Made by a program: the position numbers and the translations under genes. The notes under the pieces are model-generated. The model did no database searches, was not told the DNA's origin, and saw nothing but the letters and a program-made list of their open reading frames with translations. This document shows, piece after piece, positions 58,273 to 64,000 of a stretch of 64,000 bases of DNA (its first letter is position 1; each line of letters starts with the position of its first letter). Source of the stretch: DASTEQ01 sp040905185 (GTDB lineage Bacteria > Chloroflexota > Limnocylindria > QHBO01). The stretch covers positions 620,001-684,000 of the forward strand of contig JBBDRZ010000007.1 of assembly GCA_040905185.1 (NCBI GenBank), written 5' to 3'.

Positions 58273-59525
58273 GCGGCCGGCTCCAGGCGCAGACCCAGGA
58301 TCCGGGTCGCAAGGTCGCGCAGGACCGCTCCGGCGGCTTCCCGATCGGCCGAGTCCCGGTCCAGTCCGAGCGCCAGCCCGGCCAGCTGATCAAGGGTGGT
58401 CACGACGCGAGGCGTGTCGAGGTCATCGTCCAGGGCAGCCAAAGCGCTCTCTCGCAGCGTGGCCACCTCCTCGGTGAGTGGCATCCGGTCGCCCGGCATG
58501 TCCCGCGCCGACCGCGGAACCGCCACGGCCTGGGTCCAGCGCTGGAGTGTCAACTGGGCCTCCGCCGCCATCGACTCGGCCCAGGTCAGATCGGCGCGGT
58601 AATGGTGGCGGGTGAGCGCCAGCCGGATGGCATCGCCCGGCCAGCGCTCGAGCAGGTCGCGGATCATGACCAGGTTGCCCACCGACTTGCTCATCTTCTC
58701 ATCGGCGTGGTGGACCATGCCGGTGTGGACCCAGTGACCAACCACGGGCCGGACGCCGGTGGCGCCCTCCGACTGCGTGCGTTCGGTCTCATGGTGCGGG
58801 AAGGCGAGGTCCCGCCCACCGCCGTGGATCTCGAACCGGGGTCCGAGGTGGGTCACGCTCATGGCGGAGCACTCGATGTGCCAACCCGGCCGCCCGTCCC
58901 CCCAGGGCGAGGGCCAGGCGGGCTCGTCGGGGAGCGACGGCTGCCACAGCACCGGGTCCAGCGGGTCGCGCTTGCCGGGTAGGTCCGGATCGTTGCCGCG
59001 CTGGTTGGCCAGCGCCAGGCGATCCGCCGCCGGCACGTGAGCCAGGGACCCGAACTCCGGGTCGGCGGCCACCGACAGGAACACGTATCGGACTGACCGA
59101 TACGCGAGGCCGGCCGCCAGCAGGGGCTCGATCATGGCCACCATGTGCGGGATGTGCTCCGTGGCGCGCGGGTACACGTCGGGCGGGAGCCAGTTCAGGG
59201 CCGCCATGTCGGCCAGGAAGCGGTCCGTGTGCAGGCGGCCCATGGCCAGGTAGTCCTCGCCCTGATCGCGGGCGTGGCGGAGCATGTCGTCGTCGACATC
59301 GGTCAGGTTCTGAACGTAGCGGACCGGGTGGCCGAGGTACTCGAGGTAGCGGTGCAGGACGTCGAACGCCAGGTAGGTGAAGGCATGGCCCAGGTGGGTC
59401 GTGTCGTACGGGGTGATGCCGCACACGTACAGTCCGAGGGGTCCGTCACCAATCGGCTCGAGTGGCAGGACTCCGGCCCGCCGGGTGTCGTACAGGCCCA
59501 GGTTGAGCTGGCGCGGAGGGGGCAC
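58269..59525 (-). CDS. mshC: MshC-like cysteine:glucosaminyl-inositol ligase (CysS paralogue)
   Basis: 418 residues, shorter than cysteinyl-tRNA synthetases (about 460). The nucleotide motif reads YVCGITPYDTTHLGHAF, the MshC form, rather than the CGPTVYD of CysS. Zn ligands Cys35, Cys219 and His244 are spaced nearly as in mycobacterial MshC; KMSKS is at 277-281. The enzyme joins cysteine to GlcN-Ins in mycothiol synthesis. No other msh genes lie here, so an atypical CysS cannot be excluded. Confidence 0.75.
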   Translation of the reverse strand: MPPPRQLNLGLYDTRRAGVLPLEPIGDGPLGLYVCGITPYDTTHLGHAFTYLAFDVLHRYLEYLGHPVRYVQNLTDVDDDMLRHARDQGEDYLAMGRLHTDRFLADMAALNWLPPDVYPRATEHIPHMVAMIEPLLAAGLAYRSVRYVFLSVAADPEFGSLAHVPAADRLALANQRGNDPDLPGKRDPLDPVLWQPSLPDEPAWPSPWGDGRPGWHIECSAMSVTHLGPRFEIHGGGRDLAFPHHETERTQSEGATGVRPVVGHWVHTGMVHHADEKMSKSVGNLVMIRDLLERWPGDAIRLALTRHHYRADLTWAESMAAEAQLTLQRWTQAVAVPRSARDMPGDRMPLTEEVATLRESALAALDDDLDTPRVVTTLDQLAGLALGLDRDSADREAAGAVLRDLATRILGLRLEPAA

Positions 59526-59539
59526 TTGCGCCGCGGCCC

Positions 59540-59545
59540 TAGAAT
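59540..59545 (+). promoter_or_regulatory. -10 box TAGAAT, probable leaderless promoter
   Basis: TAGAAT lies 9 nt before ATG 59555. Confidence 0.45.
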
Positions 59546-59554
59546 CCGTGGACC

Positions 59555-59665
59555 ATGTGGGAGGTCTTGAAGTGGCTGGGCGTCTTTGCCGTCGCCCTGC
59601 TCGTCATCATCGTCGGGGCGTCATTCGTGCTGGGCACGCCGAATCCGCTCGACCGACTCTTCTGA
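59555..59665 (+). CDS. 36-residue single-pass membrane protein
   Basis: MWEVLKWLGVFAVALLVIIV and a short tail ending TPNPLDRLF. One helix, a Trp-rich N-terminus and a clean hydrophobic run. The -10 box at 59540 fits its start. Divergent from mshC by 29 bp. Family unknown, but coding potential is good for its length. Confidence 0.5.
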   Translation: MWEVLKWLGVFAVALLVIIVGASFVLGTPNPLDRLF

Positions 59666-59683
59666 CCGAGGATACCGCCGGAC

Positions 59684-60133
59684 TCACCACAGCTGGGGCT
59701 TGGTCATCATCAACAGCCCGATGACGCCGATGGCGCCCGCCATCCCGTACGCCAGGTAGCGCTGCCGTCGGGCCAGACGGGCCCACGTCTCCTGGTCCAG
59801 CGCGCCCGATAGGCCGAGCAGCCGCCGCAGGTTGGGCCGCGCCACGACCGCCGCCACGACCAGGTTGGCGGCGTACAGGCCCAGGGCCACCAGGAGCCAT
59901 GGCTGGGCCAGCAGCTCCAGGCCGATGACCACCAGCAGACCGATCCCGGTGATGGCCACGCCGAGCCCGATCCAGAATAAGCCCGGACCCTGGAGCGTGA
60001 GCACTAGCCGAGCCAGGCGGCCCTGGCCGCGGGTCGCCGAGTCACGGCGCAGGACGAACGGCGCCAGCAGGTTCGGCAGCAGGAGCAGGATGGCCAGGCT
60101 GACGTGGGCGATGATCAGCGGGACGGGGCTCAT
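59684..60133 (-). CDS. Membrane protein of unknown function (DUF2269/CopD-like)
   Basis: 149 residues, four helices (LIIAHVSLAILLLLPNLLAP; LFWIGLGVAITGIGLLVVIG; LLVALGLYAANLVVAAVVA; YLAYGMAGAIGVIGLLMM). The first-helix His and overall plan resemble small DUF2269/CopD-like proteins. ATG 60133 has TAGCAT 9 nt upstream. Confidence 0.65.
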   Translation of the reverse strand: MSPVPLIIAHVSLAILLLLPNLLAPFVLRRDSATRGQGRLARLVLTLQGPGLFWIGLGVAITGIGLLVVIGLELLAQPWLLVALGLYAANLVVAAVVARPNLRRLLGLSGALDQETWARLARRQRYLAYGMAGAIGVIGLLMMTKPQLW

Positions 60134-60142
60134 GGCGGACCG

Positions 60143-60148
60143 ATGCTA
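60143..60148 (-). promoter_or_regulatory. -10 box TAGCAT, probable leaderless promoter
   Basis: TAGCAT lies 9 nt before ATG 60133. Confidence 0.45.
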
Positions 60149-60164
60149 GCGCACGGGGGGCGGG

Positions 60165-60170
60165 TAGACT
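60165..60170 (+). promoter_or_regulatory. -10 box TAGACT, probable leaderless promoter
   Basis: TAGACT lies 9 nt before ATG 60180. With the opposite box at 60143 it makes two back-to-back leaderless promoters in 46 bp. Confidence 0.5.
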
Positions 60171-60179
60171 CCGGGGCCG

Positions 60180-61139
60180 ATGGAGCTGATTGACGCCGCC
60201 GGCCTGCGCTCGCTGGTTCCCATCGAGCGCCTGCTCGACGCGGTCGAGGCCGCCTACCGTGACGTGGCCGCGGGCCGCGACCGCTCACCGTTGCGCCACC
60301 ACGTCGAGCTCGGTGGCGGCGGGCTGCTGGTCCTCATGCCCGCCGTGCGCGAGGGTGGGTCCGGGGCCGCCGTCAAGCTCATCAGCTGGGTCCCGGGCAA
60401 CCCGGAGCGAGGTCTGCCCACGATCCAGGGTGTCGTGACCTGGTTCGACGCCCAAACCGGCGAACCCGGGTTCCAGCTCGACGCACCGACCGTGACGGCC
60501 ATGCGGACCGGTGCCGCGTCCGGAGTCGGCGCGCGGCTGATGTCCCGTTCCGACGCCACCGTGATGGCGCTCTTGGGCGCCGGGGTGCAGGCCGAATGGC
60601 AGATCCGGGCCGTGCTGGCCGCGCGGCCGATTCGTGAGGTCCGGCTCTATTCCCGCCGCCCGGGTCCGCGGGAGGCGTTCGCGGCGGCCATGGATGCGGA
60701 GGTGCCGGCGTCGGTGCGGGCGGTGGACTCGCCCGAGGCGGCGGTCCGCGGCGCCGACATCGTGTGCTGCGTCACTCCGTCCCAGACGCCGGTGTTCGAC
60801 GCCGCGTGGCTGGAGCCGGGTGCCCATGTCAACGCCATCGGGTCGTTCCGGATGGGGATGGTCGAGGTTCCGCCGGAGGCCTTTGGCCGCGCGGCGCTGG
60901 TGGCCGTGGACTCGCGCGCCGCGGCCGCCGCCGAGGCGGGCGACCTGGCCGCTGCGGTTGCCGCCGGCCAACTCGATGCCGACGAGTACATCGAGATCGG
61001 CAGCCTGGTGCCCGGATGGGCCGCGAACCGTGACCCGGCGGCCATAACCATCTTCAAGAGCGTGGGACTGGCGATCCAGGACCTGGCCACCGCCGACCTG
61101 GCGGTGACCGCGTGGCGGGAGGCCAGGGCAGCGGGGTAG
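60180..61139 (+). CDS. Ornithine cyclodeaminase/mu-crystallin family protein
   Basis: 319 residues. VKLISWVPGNPERGLPTIQG, LDAPTVTAMRTGAASGVGAR and the NAD site MALLGAGVQAEWQIRAVLA are family marks, as is AHVNAIGSFRMGMVEVPPEA. Members include ornithine cyclodeaminase, alanine dehydrogenase of archaeal type and imine reductases; the residues that separate them were not resolved. Could serve amine/ornithine catabolism, consistent with the polyamine genes elsewhere in the window. Confidence 0.87.
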   Translation: MELIDAAGLRSLVPIERLLDAVEAAYRDVAAGRDRSPLRHHVELGGGGLLVLMPAVREGGSGAAVKLISWVPGNPERGLPTIQGVVTWFDAQTGEPGFQLDAPTVTAMRTGAASGVGARLMSRSDATVMALLGAGVQAEWQIRAVLAARPIREVRLYSRRPGPREAFAAAMDAEVPASVRAVDSPEAAVRGADIVCCVTPSQTPVFDAAWLEPGAHVNAIGSFRMGMVEVPPEAFGRAALVAVDSRAAAAAEAGDLAAAVAAGQLDADEYIEIGSLVPGWAANRDPAAITIFKSVGLAIQDLATADLAVTAWREARAAG

Positions 61140-61155
61140 TCGGGGCGCGTTCGGC

Positions 61156-62271
61156 CTAGCGACCGATGACGGCGGGAAGCTCGACCGGTGGCGCGGCTAT
61201 TCCCGGGTCGGAACGCCCGACGAACAACGGGATGGCCAGCCGGACGGCCAGGTCACGAATCGCCGCCGCCGCGAGGGCGCGGAACATCGGAGACTGGTGG
61301 GTCGCCGCCGGACCTGGCGAGGCCGGCCGGCGGAGCCACGGCGCCGACCGGGTTGCTCCCTGGCTGGGTGCGGCCGAGGCGGCGACAGCCACCGTCACCT
61401 CGACCGGGTTGGCCGCCGGCGGTGGCGGGGGAGTGGACTGACCAACGATGCCCGATTGCCCGCCGCCGGGGTTGCCACCCGGGGTGGGTGCCGGCGTCGG
61501 CGCGGCTGTGGGTGCGGGGGTGGGCTGGGGCGTGGCCGTGGGGGCCGGCGTCTCGGCGGGCGGCACACTTGGCACGGGGGTCAGCGTTGGCGACGCGGTC
61601 GGGGAGGGGGTCGGGATGGGTGTGGGTACCGGCGTTGGCGTGGGCGGCGGTGGCGGGGCATCGGTCACCGTCCAGCTGGGGTAGTAGTACGTGAGCATGA
61701 TTTGGGCTGCGGTCATCCCCGCCAGGCCGCAGGCCTGGGTGCCCCACTGGTACATCCGCCAGCCGTTGGCGTTGGCTCCGCATGCCTCATTCGAGGATCC
61801 CGCGTTGTAGTAGGTCGGGTAGATGCTTCCGTTCTTCAGGGCGCGGGTACCCCAGGTGGCATCCACGGCCGCCGCGGCGCTGGCCCAGGTGGGCTGCGAC
61901 GGGTTGTAGACCTGGTCTCGGGTGTCGTCGTAGACGTCGAAGCACGCCCCCGCGGCGCTCGTCAGGCCGCGCCAGTGGAGGACGTGGTACCAGGCGTACA
62001 TCTTCACCGCCACCCCGCCCGAGCGCAGCGACTCGGTCGTCCACGACCCGATCCACTCACGACTCAGGACGTTCTTGGCATAGACCTTGAAATCGACGGT
62101 CTCGACGGCTCCGGTGGCAGCCCGAAACACGCGGATGGTGGGCGGCGGAGTCGTCTGGCTGGTCCAGCCACTGCACGAGGACGCGGTGACCGGGGCGAGC
62201 TGCCCCGGGAGCCCGCTGCCCAGGAGGGTGGCCGCGGTCAGGAACGACGCCGCCAGAGCACGGCGCGGCAT
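61156..62271 (-). CDS. Exported SpoIID/LytB-domain protein with Pro/Thr-rich tail
   Basis: 371 residues. Signal peptide (ALAASFLTAATLLGSGLPGQL), then a SpoIID-like domain (VYAKNVLSREWIGSWTTESLRSGG, with the conserved Glu, and AVKMYAWYHVLHW). From about residue 205 a Pro-Thr-Ala spacer of roughly 90 residues (PTPTPVPTPIPTPSPTASPT) leads to a mildly hydrophobic end. Probably acts on cell-wall glycan or lies in the wall. ATG 62271 has TATCGT 8 nt upstream. Confidence 0.85.
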   Translation of the reverse strand: MPRRALAASFLTAATLLGSGLPGQLAPVTASSCSGWTSQTTPPPTIRVFRAATGAVETVDFKVYAKNVLSREWIGSWTTESLRSGGVAVKMYAWYHVLHWRGLTSAAGACFDVYDDTRDQVYNPSQPTWASAAAAVDATWGTRALKNGSIYPTYYNAGSSNEACGANANGWRMYQWGTQACGLAGMTAAQIMLTYYYPSWTVTDAPPPPPTPTPVPTPIPTPSPTASPTLTPVPSVPPAETPAPTATPQPTPAPTAAPTPAPTPGGNPGGGQSGIVGQSTPPPPPAANPVEVTVAVAASAAPSQGATRSAPWLRRPASPGPAATHQSPMFRALAAAAIRDLAVRLAIPLFVGRSDPGIAAPPVELPAVIGR

Positions 62272-62279
62272 CGCCTCCC

Positions 62280-62285
62280 ACGATA
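62280..62285 (-). promoter_or_regulatory. -10 box TATCGT, probable leaderless promoter
   Basis: TATCGT lies 8 nt before ATG 62271. Confidence 0.4.
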
Positions 62286-62354
62286 TCGGCGGGCTGTGCT
62301 GGGGTCAGCCGGGTCAAAGGTCCGGGCTCCGAGGCGTCGAGGGTACCGATCCGA

Positions 62355-63227
62355 TCAGGCCCAGCGGTGGACACGCCCCGGAACGGATTCGAAGCCGAGC
62401 TCCGCGCACAGGTCCAGGAACGCCTCGCGCGGCACGCCGCGCCAGGCGAGGTCGGCCAGGGTGCCGGGGGAATCCGAATCGGTGCCCAGGATGGCCAGCC
62501 GACGGTACAGGAGGGCCTCGTCCCGGTGCTGGCGCAGGTTCGCGGCCAAGCGTCCCGTCCCGCGCATGTCCACCTCCCAGGTCAGCGGATCATCGGGGAT
62601 GGACTCCAGGTGCCCCCACCGGGCGAGCACCGCTCCCGCGCTCCGGGCGCCCCAGCCGGGGAGGCCCGGATAGCCGTCGGAGCTGTCGCCGACGAGGGCC
62701 AGGTAGTCGGGGATGCTGGTCGGGCGGACGCCGAACTTGGCGACCACCCCTGCCGCGTCGTAGGTGATCTTGCGCATCCGGTCGCGGAGAACGATCCGCT
62801 CCCCACGGACGCACTGGGCAAGATCCTTGTCCACGCTGCAGATCACGATCCGCTCGACCCGAGGGTCGGTCGCCAGCCGGGCGGTGACCGTGGCCAGGGC
62901 GTCGTCGGCCTCATCTTCGACCATCGCCCAGCAGGTGATGCCCAGCCCGCGGATGGCGCGCTCGGCATCGGCGAATTGGGCCAGCAGATCGCGCGGGACC
63001 CCGGCGCTGGATTTATAGCCCGGATACACGTCATTGCGCCAGCTTTCGATGACGTGGTCGGTGGCGGCGCCGACGTGGGTCACATCCGGTTCGCGCAGCA
63101 GGCTGAGCAGGGAGTCGACCAGGCCGCGGACGGCATTGACCGGGCGGCCATCCGGACCGCGCTCCGGCGGCCGGGAGTGGTAGGCGCGGAACAGCTCGAA
63201 GGTGGCGTCGACCAGGTGAACGTGCAC
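62355..63227 (-). CDS. 5'-3' exonuclease (Pol I N-terminal/FEN type)
   Basis: 290 residues. HLVDATFELFRAYHSRPPE opens the domain; VEDEADDALATVTARLA and ICSVDKDLAQCV hold the metal-binding acids, and DYLALVGDSSDGYPGLPGWG is the helix-hairpin-helix core of the family. A stand-alone flap or RNA-primer nuclease with no polymerase domain. GTG 63227 is 5 bp after the mutase stop; upstream readings overlap that gene. Confidence 0.87.
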   Translation of the reverse strand: MHVHLVDATFELFRAYHSRPPERGPDGRPVNAVRGLVDSLLSLLREPDVTHVGAATDHVIESWRNDVYPGYKSSAGVPRDLLAQFADAERAIRGLGITCWAMVEDEADDALATVTARLATDPRVERIVICSVDKDLAQCVRGERIVLRDRMRKITYDAAGVVAKFGVRPTSIPDYLALVGDSSDGYPGLPGWGARSAGAVLARWGHLESIPDDPLTWEVDMRGTGRLAANLRQHRDEALLYRRLAILGTDSDSPGTLADLAWRGVPREAFLDLCAELGFESVPGRVHRWA

Positions 63228-63232
63228 GGCGC

Positions 63233-64000
63233 TCAGACGGCGAGGGGCTCGCGGTACTCCCCGAAGACACCACGCAGAACGCCGCACATCTCGCCGATGG
63301 TGGCGTAGGCCTCGACCGCCTCGATGATGGCCGGCATGAGGTTGACGGCCGGTCGGGCCGCCTCCTCCTGCAAGCGGGTCACGGCCCGCGCATGCGCATC
63401 CGCGTCGCGCTCGGCCCGTACCCGCGCCAAGCGGTCCAGGTGGCGCCGCTCCATGTCCGGAGTGATCTCGAGCAACGGGACGCTGAGCTCCTCGTCACGG
63501 TCGACGTTGCGGGTGACCCCCACGATCTGGTGCTCCCCGTCTTCCAGGGCGCGGCTCTGGACATAGGCCGCGTCCGCGATCTCGGCCTGCGGGAACCCGT
63601 CTTCCACGGCCCGCAGCATGCCGCCGATGTCGTCGATGCGCCGGATGTAGTCCCAGGCCGCGGCCTCGGTCTGGTTGGTGAGTGCCTCCACGAAGTACGA
63701 GCCCCCCAACGGGTCGACCGTGTTCGCCACTCCGGACTCCTCGGCCAGGATCTGCTGCTGGCGCAGGGCGAGCAGGGCGGCCGCTTCCGAGGGGACCGCC
63801 CACGCCTCGTCGTACGCATCGGTATGCAGCGACTGCGTGCCACCCAGGACCGCGGCCAGGGCCTGGATCGCGACCCGGGTCAGGTTGTTCAGCGGCTGCT
63901 GGGCTGTCAGCGACACGCCGGCGGTCTGGGTGTGGAAGCGCATCCAGGTCGAGCGCTCGTTCTCGGCGCCGAAGCGCTCGACGCACAACCGGTGCCACAT
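63233..64000 (-). CDS. Methylmalonyl-CoA mutase large-chain family protein, C-terminal part (cut by window edge)
   Basis: At least 255 codons; the 5' part is beyond 64000. RFHTQTAGVSLTAQQPLNNL, AAVLGGTQSLHTDAYDEAWA and TVDPLGGSYFVEALTNQTE are in the mutase barrel. The chain ends (FGEYREPLAV) without a cobalamin domain, so that domain must be encoded separately, as in the split two-subunit mutases. The enzyme would isomerise methylmalonyl-CoA or a related acyl-CoA. Fits the acyl-CoA genes at 10-13 kb and 55 kb. Confidence 0.9.
   Translation of the reverse strand: MWHRLCVERFGAENERSTWMRFHTQTAGVSLTAQQPLNNLTRVAIQALAAVLGGTQSLHTDAYDEAWAVPSEAAALLALRQQQILAEESGVANTVDPLGGSYFVEALTNQTEAAAWDYIRRIDDIGGMLRAVEDGFPQAEIADAAYVQSRALEDGEHQIVGVTRNVDRDEELSVPLLEITPDMERRHLDRLARVRAERDADAHARAVTRLQEEAARPAVNLMPAIIEAVEAYATIGEMCGVLRGVFGEYREPLAV

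Noticed and set aside
1..64000. CRISPR array, rRNA operon, insertion sequence, prophage
   Set aside because: No regular spaced repeats, rRNA motifs, transposase or phage structural genes were seen.

Overview
The window is GC-rich bacterial chromosome with dense, short-spaced genes and no rRNA, phage or plasmid backbone. Gene content suggests a high-GC member of the Terrabacteria, most likely Chloroflexota (Limnocylindria/Ellin6529-like), with Actinomycetota as the alternative; this is inferred from gene families only. Supporting signs are an ECF42-type sigma factor with its DGPF partner, an MshC-like mycothiol ligase, two polyamine-type ABC transporters, DUF3179 lipoproteins, and many genes whose TANNNT -10 box lies 6-10 nt before the start codon, implying leaderless mRNAs.

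Layout. 1-4.2 kb: EamA exporter (cut by the window edge), VapBC toxin-antitoxin pair, ECF42 sigma plus YciI/DGPF protein with a recognisable ECF42 promoter, small unknown genes (one preceded by a triplicated 26-bp start region), and an HTH/nuclease-like protein. 4.4-10.1 kb (minus): potA-potD-potB-potC followed by a class III aminotransferase, a polyamine/amino acid uptake and use operon. 10.2-18.6 kb (plus): acyl-CoA dehydrogenase, acyl-CoA ligase, secreted FG-GAP-like protein, DUF1015 protein, an alpha/beta hydrolase lacking its nucleophile serine, and a nitroreductase.

18.7-28.5 kb: a putative integrated island at tRNA-Glu(CTC). The tRNA 3' end is repeated at 18729, 18874 and 28492, and an identical 19-bp tandem motif lies just inside each end. 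No integrase gene is present. Cargo: metallophosphoesterase, APC permease, Lrp regulator and acetylpolyamine-deacetylase-like enzyme on minus; an M24 creatinase-like enzyme, agmatinase, nucleotidyltransferase-fold protein and amidase on plus, the last three joined by 4-bp overlaps. It reads as a guanidino/polyamine catabolic module.

28.6-36.5 kb: DHFR-like reductase, mercury set (CmtR-like ArsR, HMA protein, MerA), RibA, an HD phosphohydrolase with an OLD-like protein whose ATPase motifs are decayed, a one-Cys peroxiredoxin, a DUF3179 remnant, and NnrE. 36.5-42.6 kb: Crp/Fnr regulator, two tandem DUF3179 lipoproteins, TlpA-like lipoprotein and CcdA (an extracytoplasmic thiol relay), then a gene-poor stretch with DnaA-box-like 9-mers and tRNA-Arg(TCT). 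42.6-47 kb (minus): EamA transporter, then a fused E1 alpha/beta dehydrogenase coupled to a FabD-like acyltransferase, behind a control region with 11-bp phased repeats, a hairpin and a leader ORF. 47-51.1 kb: second potA-D-B-C operon. 51.1-64 kb: [2Fe-2S] protein, BldC/excisionase-like HTH, rhomboid protease, dienelactone hydrolase, FTR1 permease, acyl-CoA dehydrogenase, HTH-nuclease, MshC, small membrane proteins, ornithine cyclodeaminase family enzyme, SpoIID-like protein, 5'-3' exonuclease and the end of a methylmalonyl-CoA mutase.
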